A DNA stretch of 64,000 bases from AC-32 sp963717475 (GCA_963717475.1 OY970337.1:1364001-1428000), one strand, 5' to 3'; counted from the stretch's first letter, positions 16,821-25,110 are shown. The notes: generated by a model from the letters alone, not told the origin. A program made the numbers and translations.

Positions 16821-16984
16821 AGTGTCGTGTCCGGTGGTGCCGCCGAGTCTCTGGGTCGCGAGCACCAAGCCAGGGGCCGCACTCGTCCGCCGCCAAGGCT
16901 GATTGCCTTGGCAAGGGCGAGGGTGGTGCCTGGCGCCGCGTGATCGCGGGCCAGAGACCGGCTTGCATTGCCGGACGCGACACT
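16821..16984. repeat. 164-bp imperfect palindrome (MITE-like or cruciform-forming element)
   Basis: The two halves mirror each other around 16902. Outer ends are AGTGTCGTGTCCGG (16821) and CCGGACGCGACACT (ending 16984). An intermediate block is GTCTCTGG (from 16847) against CCAGAGAC (16951-16958). The tip is GCCAAGGC (16892) with GCCTTGGC (16905) around TGATT. Similarity persists along most of the arms with mismatches. No open frame is apparent. It fills almost the whole gap between the phosphodiesterase stop and the L,D-transpeptidase start. Confidence 0.75.
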
Positions 16985-17655
16985 TAGCCCGAGAGGATTC
17001 GTGGATCGTCGGCGATCACGCCGTCGGCCCCGAGCCGGTCGAGCCTGCGCACCTGCTCGGCGGTCAGCGCCGTCCACGCGAGCACCGGCACGTCGAGCGC
17101 GTGGCAGCGCCGCACGACGGAATCGCTCACGACCTGAACGTGCAGCACTGCGACGTTCGCGTCCGCCGCGGCCAGCATCCGCGGTAGCCGCAAAGCCAGC
17201 ACCGAGCGCATGGCCGCGAGGCCGGGACGGACGAGCCCGGCCGCAATCCGCCGCGTGCTCAACCCGTGCCGGTCCTCCGGATACGTCAGTCCGCGGGCGA
17301 GCTCAGGCTCGAGCTCGTGCAGGACGCGGAGGCTTCGCGGCCAGAACGTGCTGACCAGCGAGCGGTCGACGACGTCGTGACGGCGGAGCGCGTCCACGAC
17401 GGCGGCTTCGGTGCCGGACGCCTTCAGGTCGACCTGAACGCCGCAGTTCGTGGTCGCCAGGAATGCGAGCGCCTCGTCGAGCGTCGCCGGCTCGCCGCGC
17501 AGCTCGTCCAGCGAGTGTGCGAGAACGAGGGTCCCGTCCACCGCGATCACATCGAGCTCGACCAGGTCGCAGCCGAGCTCGACCGCGAGCGCGAGAGAGG
17601 GGATCGTGTTCTCGGGCGCAAGCGCCGCCGCGCCGCGGTGGCCGATCCTGAGCAT
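16984..17655 (-). CDS. Glycerophosphodiester phosphodiesterase
   Basis: 223 residues from the ATG at 17655. GDPD motifs: RIGHRGAAALAPENTI at the N-terminus (catalytic His, Arg, Glu, Asn), then VELDVIAVDGTLVLAHS (metal Glu/Asp and second His), and QVDLKASGTE. The C-terminus has GADGVIADDPRIL. It hydrolyses glycerophosphodiesters to glycerol-3-phosphate and an alcohol. No signal peptide, so cytoplasmic. A GTG at 17685 overlapping the upstream stop is an alternative start adding 10 residues. It follows the PP2C phosphatase gene closely. Confidence 0.87.
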   Translation of the reverse strand: MLRIGHRGAAALAPENTIPSLALAVELGCDLVELDVIAVDGTLVLAHSLDELRGEPATLDEALAFLATTNCGVQVDLKASGTEAAVVDALRRHDVVDRSLVSTFWPRSLRVLHELEPELARGLTYPEDRHGLSTRRIAAGLVRPGLAAMRSVLALRLPRMLAAADANVAVLHVQVVSDSVVRRCHALDVPVLAWTALTAEQVRRLDRLGADGVIADDPRILSG

Positions 17656-17681
17656 GCGTCCGCCTCGGCGGCGGAGGTCGA

Positions 17682-20324
17682 TCACACGCGCCTGAGCACG
17701 ACGACCGCGAGATCGTCCCGGAGCTCTCCCGCGAATGCGTGGCAATCCTCGACCAGCGTGCGTGCGAGCTCGGAGGCCCCGAGCCCGGCGTGCCTCGTGA
17801 GCGCGCGGTCGAGCCGCCGGTCCCCGTAGAGCTCTCCCGCGCGCCGGGCCTCCAGTAGGCCGTCGGTGTACAGCACGGCAGCAGAGCCGGGTTCGAGCCT
17901 CAGCAGGGCCGGTGCGTAGGTCTGCGCGCTCTCGACGCCGAGCGCGAGCCCGGAGACGACCGCCTGCGCAACGGTTCCGTCGGGAGCGACCAGCCGCGGG
18001 GGCGGGTGCCCGGCGCAGGCGCACTCGATCTCGCCCGTGGTCGGGTCGATCGTCAGGTAGAGCATCGTGATGAAGCGCCCTGCGCCGACCTCGCCGATGA
18101 CCACTTCGTTGGCCGCCGCGAGCAGGTCCGCGGGCTCGGGGTGGTCGCGGACGAGCGAGCGGAAGACGAACTTCGCCATCGCCATGTCGGCCGCCGCGTC
18201 GATGCCGTGCCCGGAGACGTCGCCGAGCACGACCGCGAGCCGCCCGTCGGCCAGCACCAGGAAGTCGTAGACGTCCCCACCGACCTCCACGCGCGTCGCG
18301 GGTGCATACACGTGGCCGACGTCGAGCCCCGGCAGCTCGGGTTTGTTCTGCGGGAGCAGCGAGCGCTGCATCGTCTCGGTGAACTCCTGCCGCTCCTGGT
18401 GCAGGCGCGCGTTGTCGAACGCCAGCGCCGCAGGTCCGGCGAGCGAGAGAGCGGCCTGCAGAGTGCGGTGCGAGATGGGCTTCTCGGCGTCCAGCGACAG
18501 CAGCGTGAGCGTCCCCAGCACCTCCTCCTGCGGGCTCTCGAGCGGGATCAGGGCCGCGGTCGAGCCCTTTTCGAGGAACGGGATCAGCGGCTCGTGCGCG
18601 GGGCCGAGCGCGCGCGCCGTGGCGGCGTCGAGCAGCAGCGGCTCCGCGCGATGGACACGTGGCCCCGCGGGCGAGAGGGGCTGCGACAGCGAGAGCATGT
18701 GGCCGATCGGCTCCGAGAGCCTGCCGTCGCGCACGCGCACCGCGGCGGGAATGAGGGAGTCGCCGCGCTCGTCCGGGGTTCGCAGGACCGCCGCGTCGAC
18801 GTCGAGCGCATCGACGACCGAGTCGACGATCGCCTGCAGCGTCCGGCTGACCGAGAGGCTCTCGGTGAACGAGCGCGAGATGTCGTAGAGCGCCTGCAAC
18901 CGTCGCGAGACGGCAACGGCCTCGTCGCGCGCCCGCTTCGCCTCGCCCGACTCGCGCTCGACCTTCTCGTGCAGGCGCGCGTTCTGGACGGCCACCGCGA
19001 GCTGTGCCGCGAGCGCGAGCAGGAGCGACTCCTCGTTCTCGGTCAGCGTCCGGTCGCGCTCGAGGTAGGCGGCGAGGAGGCCGATCAGCTCGTCACCCGC
19101 GCGCAGGGGAACGCCGAGCACGGCCTCGATCCCAAGCTCCTCGACGGCGCCGCGGACCGTGCCGAGCCGGGCCTCGGACGCGTCGGGCACGAGCACGAGG
19201 CCTCGGCCGCGCCCCGGTCCGAGCGCGAGTTCGAGGAGCCACTCGCCGATCCGGACGTGCGGGCCCGTGAGGCCGCAGTCGGCGGCCGTGTCGAGGCGGC
19301 CGTCCTCGAGCAGGTAGACGGCGAGGCGATCGGCCGAGAGCAGCTCGCAGACGCGGGCTACTGCAGTGTCGAGCGTGTGCGCCAGGGAGAGCTCGGAGAT
19401 GGCCTGCCCGACGATCGTCAGCAGCGCGCGGCTCCGCTCGAGCTCGTCTACAAGGAACCTGCGCTGCTCGGCGACGCGAAGCATGTGCGCCGCGCGGACC
19501 GCGAACGTCGCCAGGCGCGACAGCATCGGGTCACCGGGCTCGGGCTCTTCTGCGAGCACGAGCTGGAGGGCGCCGAGCGGGGGCTCCCCCAGCTGCAGCG
19601 TCGCGACGGCCCCTCCCTCCATGAGCCGCTCTACCGTGACCGGCTCTCGCGCCGTCCTGGCGCGGCGCGCACAGGGCGAAGCCTTCGCTTCGAACTCCGC
19701 GGCTGACGGCCCTGCGGATGCCGTGAGCTCTTCGATATCGCCGTCGTAGCGCCAGATCAGCACGGCCGGCGCTCCCGTGGCCTCGGCGGCGAGGACGGCC
19801 ACCTGCTCGGCGGCCTGCGTCTCGTCCGCGGCGGCCGCGAGGGCGTCTCCGGCGAGCTCGAGCGGGTCCGGTGCGAGCCGCGCAGCGCCCTCGAGGGCGT
19901 AGGCGCGCCTGGTCAGGGCCACCTCGTCGGCGATCGCCCGCGCGAGCCCCACCTGGCGCTCGTCGAACGCCGAGCGGCGCCGCATCAGCTCGAGCGAGCC
20001 GACCACGTCGCCGTTCTCGCGCACCGGCAGCTGCAGGACGCCGACGGCCGAGAGGCGCTCCGCCGCACGCCTCAGCGGCGGCGGCAGCTCGGCGATGGCC
20101 GAAGTCTCGGCGGCCAGCGCGTCGAGCTCGATCCGCGAGCTCTCGAGCTCCGCGCGCGCCGACTCGGAGACCGCGTGCACGGCGTGCGCCACAAGGCCGC
20201 CCCGCTCGTCGGCGAGCCGGACCACGACGACATCGGCGCCGGCGATCTGCGCGGCACGGTCGACGATCGCGGCGAGCGCCTCGTCGAGCTGGGCGCTCCC
20301 GGTCGGCTGCCTGGCTGCTGCCAT
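17682..20324 (-). CDS. Multi-GAF sensor PP2C-type (SpoIIE/RsbU) phosphatase
   Basis: 880 residues from the ATG at 20324. Several GAF-like modules fill the first ~630 residues, including ADVVVVRLADERGGLVAHAV, GVLQLPVRENGDVVGSLELM and EAVLGVPLRAGDELIGLLAA. A helical linker (NARLHQERQEFTETMQRSLL) leads to the SpoIIE phosphatase domain (~660-880). Metal aspartates are in EVGGDVYDF, LGDVSGHGID, LYTDGLLEAR and RDDLAVVVLR. Proteins of this type dephosphorylate anti-anti-sigma factors in partner-switching stress pathways. No STAS or anti-sigma gene is present here, so the target is encoded elsewhere. Confidence 0.88.
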   Translation of the reverse strand: MAAARQPTGSAQLDEALAAIVDRAAQIAGADVVVVRLADERGGLVAHAVHAVSESARAELESSRIELDALAAETSAIAELPPPLRRAAERLSAVGVLQLPVRENGDVVGSLELMRRRSAFDERQVGLARAIADEVALTRRAYALEGAARLAPDPLELAGDALAAAADETQAAEQVAVLAAEATGAPAVLIWRYDGDIEELTASAGPSAAEFEAKASPCARRARTAREPVTVERLMEGGAVATLQLGEPPLGALQLVLAEEPEPGDPMLSRLATFAVRAAHMLRVAEQRRFLVDELERSRALLTIVGQAISELSLAHTLDTAVARVCELLSADRLAVYLLEDGRLDTAADCGLTGPHVRIGEWLLELALGPGRGRGLVLVPDASEARLGTVRGAVEELGIEAVLGVPLRAGDELIGLLAAYLERDRTLTENEESLLLALAAQLAVAVQNARLHEKVERESGEAKRARDEAVAVSRRLQALYDISRSFTESLSVSRTLQAIVDSVVDALDVDAAVLRTPDERGDSLIPAAVRVRDGRLSEPIGHMLSLSQPLSPAGPRVHRAEPLLLDAATARALGPAHEPLIPFLEKGSTAALIPLESPQEEVLGTLTLLSLDAEKPISHRTLQAALSLAGPAALAFDNARLHQERQEFTETMQRSLLPQNKPELPGLDVGHVYAPATRVEVGGDVYDFLVLADGRLAVVLGDVSGHGIDAAADMAMAKFVFRSLVRDHPEPADLLAAANEVVIGEVGAGRFITMLYLTIDPTTGEIECACAGHPPPRLVAPDGTVAQAVVSGLALGVESAQTYAPALLRLEPGSAAVLYTDGLLEARRAGELYGDRRLDRALTRHAGLGASELARTLVEDCHAFAGELRDDLAVVVLRRV

Positions 20325-20344
20325 CCTCGGTCCTGCGGGAACTT

Positions 20345-20350
20345 TAGACT
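20345..20350 (+). promoter_or_regulatory. Candidate -10 of a small membrane protein gene
   Basis: TAGACT ends 6 bases before the GTG at 20357, implying a leaderless transcript divergent from the PP2C phosphatase. Confidence 0.4.
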
Positions 20351-20356
20351 TCCGCC

Positions 20357-20584
20357 GTGGCTTTGCCCCAGCGGAAAGAGGTCGAGGAGGAGCTCCTCGA
20401 CCCGACCGCCGTCGCGCGCGCCTACAGGAGGGAGCGGGCGCGTCGCCGTGCACGCGAACAGCGGGCGCTCGACCGGCGCCTGGCCGCTTTCCGCTTCTGG
20501 CTCGTCGTCTTCACGGTGGTCGCAGGCAGCATCGGCCTCGCCATCGTCATCTGGCACCAGATCCATCGACTCTTCGGGCTCTAA
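20357..20584 (+). CDS. Small single-pass membrane protein
   Basis: 75 residues from GTG. A charged, arginine-rich helix (RAYRRERARRRAREQRALDR) is followed by one membrane helix (FWLVVFTVVAGSIGLAIVIW) and a short tail ending IHRLFGL. By the positive-inside rule the N-terminus is cytoplasmic. No family recognised. GATACT at 20587 begins three bases after its stop and could drive the next gene separately. Confidence 0.65.
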   Translation: MALPQRKEVEEELLDPTAVARAYRRERARRRAREQRALDRRLAAFRFWLVVFTVVAGSIGLAIVIWHQIHRLFGL

Positions 20585-20598
20585 GGGATACTGCGCGC

Positions 20599-21087
20599 GT
20601 GGAATCGCCGGAGCCCTACTCGGCCGAGCAGGACGAGCCCTTCCTCGAGCCCGAGCAGGAGGTCTACCTCAGGCCCGCGGGCGGGTTCTGGGCCGTCGGC
20701 GGCCGGCTGACGTGGGTCGCCGGGCTCGTGCTCGCGATCTCGGCGTTCACCGGCTGGTACGCAGGCTCGGGGTCGCCCGGGCCGACGATCTCGGTGATCG
20801 GCTGGCACACCGGCGCGCTCGGGAAGCTGGTCTTCTTCATCGGGTTGATCCTGCTGGCGCTCGCGATCCTGCGCGAGGCCGGCTACGAGCTGCCGCCCAG
20901 CGTGCCCGAGAGCCTCGTCGTCATCGCCCTGGGCTCGCTCGCGACCATCTTCGTCCTGATCCGCCTGATCTCGATCCCGGATTCGATCGAGCCGGGAGCC
21001 GGGCGTGGCATCGGGATCTGGATCAGCCTGCTGGCGTCGCTTGCCGTGATCGTCGCCGGTCTGTTGCGAGCCTCAGAAGAGCTATAG
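20599..21087 (+). CDS. Four-helix integral membrane protein of unknown function
   Basis: 162 residues from the GTG at 20599, with GATACT 6 bases upstream. An acidic cytoplasmic head (EPYSAEQDEPFLEPEQEVYL) is followed by about four membrane segments: LTWVAGLVLAISAFTGWYAG, KLVFFIGLILLALAILREA, SLVVIALGSLATIFVLIRLI and IWISLLASLAVIVAGLL. No named family is recognised. Its 3' end overlaps the convergent PAP2 gene by 65 bases. Confidence 0.68.
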   Translation: MESPEPYSAEQDEPFLEPEQEVYLRPAGGFWAVGGRLTWVAGLVLAISAFTGWYAGSGSPGPTISVIGWHTGALGKLVFFIGLILLALAILREAGYELPPSVPESLVVIALGSLATIFVLIRLISIPDSIEPGAGRGIGIWISLLASLAVIVAGLLRASEEL

Positions 21088-21568
21088 CCCCGAGTCCGAC
21101 GAGGGTTCCGAGGACGGCCCCGCCGAGCACGTCGAGCGGCCAGTGGACGCCGACGTAGATCCGGGAGAGCCCGATCGCGGCGGCGAGCACGAAAGCGGGC
21201 ACCGCGAGTCGCGGGGCCGCCCAGGCAAGCACCGTCGCGCACGCAAAGGCGGTCGTCGTGTGGCCGGACGGAAACGCGCCCGAGTGCGGAACGCCGACGA
21301 GCGGTCTCGGGTCCGGATAGACGAGCGGCGGCCGCCTGCGTCCGATCCAGTCGCGGAGGCCCAGCGACAGCGAGCCCGCGATCAGATCCACGGCGAGCAG
21401 CGTCACGACGAGCCATGGTCTCCGCCACAGGATCGCCAGCACGAGACCGATGACGAGAAAGACAAACCCCTCGCTGCCGATCCGCGAGAGGTCGACGAAC
21501 AGCCAGTTCAGCCAGCCGACGCGATGGTGGACGACCCAGCGCTCGACGTGTCGGTCGAGGCGGATCAG
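21023..21568 (-). CDS. PAP2-superfamily phosphatase, CTG start proposed
   Basis: 181 residues. The three acid-phosphatase motifs are present: LRDWIGRRRPP, FPSGHTTTAFA and SRIYVGVHWPLDVLGG. Together they supply the catalytic His pair and phosphate-binding Arg residues of a membrane lipid-phosphate or undecaprenyl-pyrophosphate phosphatase. Five or six membrane segments are visible. There is no ATG, GTG or TTG in frame near the natural N-terminus (LIRLDRHVERWVVHHRVGWL). The only plausible start is CTG at 21568, overlapping the upstream TGA as CTGA. Confidence 0.75.
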   Translation of the reverse strand: MIRLDRHVERWVVHHRVGWLNWLFVDLSRIGSEGFVFLVIGLVLAILWRRPWLVVTLLAVDLIAGSLSLGLRDWIGRRRPPLVYPDPRPLVGVPHSGAFPSGHTTTAFACATVLAWAAPRLAVPAFVLAAAIGLSRIYVGVHWPLDVLGGAVLGTLVGLGAIALLRLATDRRRSRQATPAG

Positions 21569-22158
21569 GCCGGAAGCAGCTGCTTGGTCTGGTCGATCAG
21601 CTGCTGCGGGTTGAACGGCTTCCCGATGAAGCCCTGCGCTCCTCGCGAGGCGGCGTCCGCGGCGGCCTGCTCGTCGACCTGGCCGCTGAACATGATCACC
21701 GGGATCGCGCCCACTCCGTGCCGCTCCTGGACCCGGCGCAGCATCTCCCAGCCGTCGACGTCCGGCATCATCACGTCGAGCAGGACGAGGTCGGGCGTGG
21801 ACTCCTCCAGCACGCGGAGCCCCTCGTCGGCGTTGCCGGCCTCGCGCACGGAGTAGCCCTCCATCTCGAGGTTGACCCGGACGTACTCCCGGAGGCGCTC
21901 GTCGTCGTCGACGATCAGGACGACCGGGCCCGAGTGCGCGGCGGCGTTCGGTCCGGAGCGCTCGAGGAAGGCGTCGAGGTCTCCGCGCCGGTAGCGGCGG
22001 TGGCCGCCGGGCGTGTAGAAGGCGGGCACGCGCCCCTGGTCCGACCATTTGCGGATCGTGCTCTGGGCCACGCCGAGGTACTTCGCGGCCTGTCCGAGCG
22101 TGAGCCAGTCCGGCTCGCCGGCCGGGGCGAGACGTTGTGAGACGTTGCCGCGTTCCAT
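21565..22158 (-). CDS. MerR/excisionase-type DNA-binding domain fused to a response-regulator receiver
   Basis: 197 residues. The N-terminal ~60 residues are a MerR/HTH_17-like domain: LTLGQAAKYLGVAQSTIRKW, then GRVPAFYTPGGHRRYRRGDL. Residues ~75-195 are a receiver domain: VVLIVDDDERLREYVRVNL, phosphoacceptor Asp in LVLLDVMMPDVDGW, VIMFSGQ, and the conserved Lys in GFIGKPFNP. The order is inverted compared with most DNA-binding response regulators. No kinase is adjacent. TAGATT lies 9 bases before the ATG on the minus strand. PAP2 follows with an overlap, so the two are co-translated. Confidence 0.82.
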   Translation of the reverse strand: MERGNVSQRLAPAGEPDWLTLGQAAKYLGVAQSTIRKWSDQGRVPAFYTPGGHRRYRRGDLDAFLERSGPNAAAHSGPVVLIVDDDERLREYVRVNLEMEGYSVREAGNADEGLRVLEESTPDLVLLDVMMPDVDGWEMLRRVQERHGVGAIPVIMFSGQVDEQAAADAASRGAQGFIGKPFNPQQLIDQTKQLLPA

Positions 22159-22208
22159 TCGGCGGCGAATCTACCCAAAGCTTTGCCTTTCTAACCGGCC
22201 GAGGAGGA

Positions 22209-22412
22209 TTACGGCGTCGTGACGGTGACCGTCGACGACGCCGGTTGGAGCGTGAACGTGCGGTTCTGGGTGATGGTCTGCGCAGCAGGCGGGTTGTCGC
22301 TGAGCGCTTCGCCGAGCGCGATTCCGATCACGAAGAGGAGCACGACGAGCAGGCCGAGAACGACCGGGCGCCACGGGTGCCGCCTCCTCCCTCGCCGCCG
22401 GTCAGGCGTCAC
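22209..22412 (-). CDS. Small membrane protein with Thr/Val-rich tail
   Basis: 67 residues from GTG. A very basic head (PDRRRGRRRHPWR) precedes one membrane helix (PVVLGLLVVLLFVIGIALGE) and an external tail rich in Thr (SSTVTVTTP). The start overlaps the upstream gene's stop by 4 bases (GTGA), so it is the last gene of the run beginning with divIC or pyk. No family recognised. Confidence 0.6.
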   Translation of the reverse strand: MTPDRRRGRRRHPWRPVVLGLLVVLLFVIGIALGEALSDNPPAAQTITQNRTFTLQPASSTVTVTTP

Positions 22413-22726
22413 GGTCGGTAGTCGACGGCGCCGCGGGAGTACACGTGGAAAGCCGCGTCCTGGACGATCGTCATCCGGGCCGGCCAGCCGGCCTCCTGCT
22501 CACGCTCGGCGAGCGTGTCCTGCACCCAGCGGTCGGAGTCCCGGTACGCACTGGCCAGCTCCTCCAGGGTGAAGGTCTGGCCGATCCGGCGGCGCAGCTG
22601 ATCGACGATGAGCTCGAGCTCGGACAGGAGCAGCGCATAGCGGCGGCGGTCGGAGGACGTGGCCTCGAGCCGCCGGTGTCCCTCCTCCCACTCGCGTCGG
22701 GTCGCTTCGAGCGCCGCCAGCGCCAT
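22409..22726 (-). CDS. Hypothetical helical protein
   Basis: 105 residues from the ATG at 22726. Predominantly alpha-helical and charged (LEATRREWEEGHRRLEATSS, LLLSELELIVDQLRRRIGQT), with a distinctive end WPARMTIVQDAAFHVYSRGAVDY. It lies 11 bases after the DUF501 stop and overlaps the small membrane protein start, so it belongs to the same operon. Function unknown; proximity to divIC may hint at the cell envelope or division. Confidence 0.62.
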   Translation of the reverse strand: MALAALEATRREWEEGHRRLEATSSDRRRYALLLSELELIVDQLRRRIGQTFTLEELASAYRDSDRWVQDTLAEREQEAGWPARMTIVQDAAFHVYSRGAVDYRP

Positions 22727-22737
22727 CCCGCTCGATG

Positions 22738-23211
22738 CTAGCCGGGTGTGCAGCACTCTCGCTCCGGCCAGAGCGGCTCGACCTCGGCGAGGATCCGCTC
22801 GCCGAGCGCGTAGCCGGGGCGGGCGAGCGCGAACGCAGCGTGCGCGTGCAGGCACTTGAGACCGCCGGTGCGCGTCTGGCCGCCGACTCCGCCCGGCAGC
22901 TCCGGCCGTAGGTGCCGCTGCTCCTCGTGCGCCTGCTCGACGCTTGCCCCGAGCTCCGGCTCGTCCGCGGCCAGGCGGCCGAAGCGCTCGACTCCGCCTG
23001 CCGCCTCGAGTCGGGCGACGGCCGCTACGAGATGCGGGCACGTCAGCCAGAACGTCGTCGGGAACGGCTCGCCGGAGTCGTCGAACGGCTCCTGCTCCGT
23101 GACGGCCGGCCGTCCGTAGGGGCAGCGAACGGCTACGCGCCTGAACGCGCGCGGCTTCCTGCCCAGTTGCCGCTCGACGATCTTGCGCTCATCCAGCGCA
23201 CTGTCATCCAC
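22738..23211 (-). CDS. DUF501 protein
   Basis: 157 residues from the GTG at 23211. DUF501 features: VAVRCPYGRPAVTEQEP, PFPTTFWLTCPHLVAAVARL, and GGQTRTGGLKCLHAHAAFAL. The conserved Cys/His set (CP, CPH, KCLHAH) suggests metal binding. In actinobacteria this family lies between divIC and an exopolyphosphatase gene close to enolase, as partly seen here. Function unknown. The start overlaps the divIC stop by 8 bases. Confidence 0.85.
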   Translation of the reverse strand: MDDSALDERKIVERQLGRKPRAFRRVAVRCPYGRPAVTEQEPFDDSGEPFPTTFWLTCPHLVAAVARLEAAGGVERFGRLAADEPELGASVEQAHEEQRHLRPELPGGVGGQTRTGGLKCLHAHAAFALARPGYALGERILAEVEPLWPERECCTPG

Positions 23212-23527
23212 CTGGGCGGATCGTACGCGTGTGCACCCAGCGCGAGATCCCCTTGACGATGAAGAGCCGTTCGCCGGGATGCACCAGGCCCACGCGCCGC
23301 GCCTCGCGCTCGAGCGCCTGCGTCGTGCTCGCCTCGGCGAGCTGCCGCTGCAGCGCGCGCTTCTGGGCCTTGAGGGCGTGCACGTCCGCCGTCCGGCTCG
23401 CGAGCTCGTGCTTCGTCGCGAGATAGCTGCGCAGCGGCCGCGCGTAGAGCAGCGCCACGAGGATCACTCCGGCGATGGCGAGCCTGCGCATGAGAATCCT
23501 GGAACGAGTGCGTCGTCCTCGGGCCAC
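23204..23527 (-). CDS. divIC: DivIC/FtsB-like septum formation initiator
   Basis: 107 residues from GTG. A short basic cytoplasmic head is followed by one membrane helix (RLAIAGVILVALLYARPLRS) and a coiled coil (ASRTADVHALKAQKRALQRQ), then EARRVGLVHPGERLFIVKG. That is the standard FtsB/DivIC architecture in the division complex with FtsL and FtsQ. It sits between pyk and DUF501, consistent with the actinobacterial eno-divIC-DUF501 neighbourhood. Confidence 0.82.
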   Translation of the reverse strand: MARGRRTRSRILMRRLAIAGVILVALLYARPLRSYLATKHELASRTADVHALKAQKRALQRQLAEASTTQALEREARRVGLVHPGERLFIVKGISRWVHTRTIRPGG

Positions 23528-23561
23528 GCCCGCGGGTTCGCCGCGGGTGCGGCAAGCCCTG

Positions 23562-24974
23562 CTACGCGATCGTGACCTTGATCAGGTCGGTCGCGCCCGG
23601 GATGTTCACCGCGGTGCCGGCGGTGATCACGACGCGGTCGCCTTCCGAGACGAGGCCGACCGCCCGCGCGGCCTCGAGCGAGTGCGACCAGAGATCCTCG
23701 ACGTCGGCGCTCTCCGGGATGAGCAGCGGCGTCACGCCCCACTCGAGGGCCATCTGACGGAGCACGTAGTCGTGGTGGGTAAGCCCGACGATCGGCCGGC
23801 GCGGACGAAGGCGCGCGACGACCGAGGCGGTGCGGCCGGTGTACGTCGGTACGAGGATCGCTTCCGCTCCAAGCGCCTCGGCGACGTCGCAGGCCGCGTT
23901 CGACATCGCCTGGCCGACGCTCGGGTCCTCGCTCGCCTCGGGCAGCTCGTGGCGGTACCCGAGGCTCGGCTCGACCGCGCGCGCGATCCGGTCCATGTAC
24001 GCGACCGACTCGACCGGGAATTCACCGATCGCCGTCTCACCGGAGAGCATCAGCGCAGAGCTCCCGTCGAGGATCGCGTTGGCGACGTCGCTCGCCTCGG
24101 CCCGCGTCGGGTCGGCCTGGTGGATCATCGACTCGAGCATCTGCGTCGCGGTGATGACCGGCTTTCCCCGTTCGAGCGCGGCCATGATGATCCGCTTCTG
24201 CAGGAGCGGCAGCGCCGCGACGCCGATCTCCACGCCGAGGTCGCCGCGCGCGACCATCACCGCGTCGCTCTCGGCGAGCACGGGAACCAGCGCGTCGACG
24301 GCCTCCGCCTTCTCGATCTTCGCGATCACGTGCGCCTGCGAGCCGGCCTGCTCGAGCAGCGCGCGGAGGTCGCGCACGTCGGCGGCCGAGCGGACGAACG
24401 AGAGCGCGACGAAGTCGACGGCCAGCTCCAGCGCGAGCTCGAGGTCGTCCATGTCCTTCCGCGTCAGCGACGGGATCGGAATCGGGACGCCGGGCAGGTT
24501 CACGCCCTTGTGCGACGAGACCACGCCGCCGGTGACGACGGCGCAACGCGCCCGGCCCGATTCGACCTGCTCGACCCGGAGGCGTACGAGCCCGTCGTCG
24601 ATCAGCACCTCGTGGCCGGGCTGCAGCACCTCGCCGATCACGGCCGGGCTGACCGGGAGCTCGCCGTCATTCGATGTCTCGCCGCCAGTGACCAGGACGT
24701 CCTCGCCGCGGCTCAGCGTCACCGGCGACTCCAGGTCGCCGATGCGGAGCTTCGGGCCCTGCAGGTCGGCGATCAGTGCGATCGGCCGGCCGAGCTCGGC
24801 CTCGACGGCGCGAACGAGCCGTGCCCGCTCGCGGTGCTCGTCGTGGGTTCCGTGCGAGAGGTTGAGCCGCGCGCCGTCCATGCCCGCCTCGACGAGCTGC
24901 TTCAGGACCTCCGGCGTGCAGGAGGCCGGCCCGATCGTGGCCACGATCTTCGTGCGTCTGGGCATGGCTGCCAC
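23562..24974 (-). CDS. pyk: Pyruvate kinase
   Basis: 470 residues. N-terminal RTKIVATIGPASCTPEVLKQ and ARLNLSHGTHDEH, the metal and phosphate site (LIADLQGPKLRIG), and the active-site lysine region VIAKIEKAEAVD, MVARGDLGVE and VITATQMLESMI all match. The C-terminal regulatory domain (ILVPTYTGRTASVVARLRPR) is complete. It converts phosphoenolpyruvate and ADP to pyruvate and ATP. ATG at 24974 or 24965 are both possible. Enolase lies about 700 bases upstream, beyond the inserted transposase. Confidence 0.93.
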   Translation of the reverse strand: MAAMPRRTKIVATIGPASCTPEVLKQLVEAGMDGARLNLSHGTHDEHRERARLVRAVEAELGRPIALIADLQGPKLRIGDLESPVTLSRGEDVLVTGGETSNDGELPVSPAVIGEVLQPGHEVLIDDGLVRLRVEQVESGRARCAVVTGGVVSSHKGVNLPGVPIPIPSLTRKDMDDLELALELAVDFVALSFVRSAADVRDLRALLEQAGSQAHVIAKIEKAEAVDALVPVLAESDAVMVARGDLGVEIGVAALPLLQKRIIMAALERGKPVITATQMLESMIHQADPTRAEASDVANAILDGSSALMLSGETAIGEFPVESVAYMDRIARAVEPSLGYRHELPEASEDPSVGQAMSNAACDVAEALGAEAILVPTYTGRTASVVARLRPRRPIVGLTHHDYVLRQMALEWGVTPLLIPESADVEDLWSHSLEAARAVGLVSEGDRVVITAGTAVNIPGATDLIKVTIA

Positions 24975-25046
24975 TGCGTTGTGAGGTTAGCTCGCAGCCC
25001 CGCCGGTCACGGTAGTGAACAAAACCGCATCAATCCAGCGCCGCGC

Positions 25047-25110
25047 CTTGACAAAACCCGGTGTCGGACCCCGGGTCTTGTCAAGCAGGAGGCGTGACGA
25101 ATGTGTGTCG
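25047..25110. repeat. REP-type palindrome, copy 2, next to the Y1 transposase
   Basis: Inverted arms CTTGACAAAACCCGG (25047-25061) and CCGGGTCTTGTCAAG (25071-25085), one mismatch, around a 9-base loop. The 3' flank (25086-25110, GAGGCGTGACGAATGTGTGTC) resembles the flank of copy 1 at 14020-14043. Such hairpins are the expected substrate of the neighbouring RAYT enzyme. Confidence 0.75.

Noticed and set aside
16808..17077. N-terminal extension of the L,D-transpeptidase to 17077
   Set aside because: The extra residues translate the palindrome and the GDPD 3' end, and a signal peptide starts exactly at 16807.
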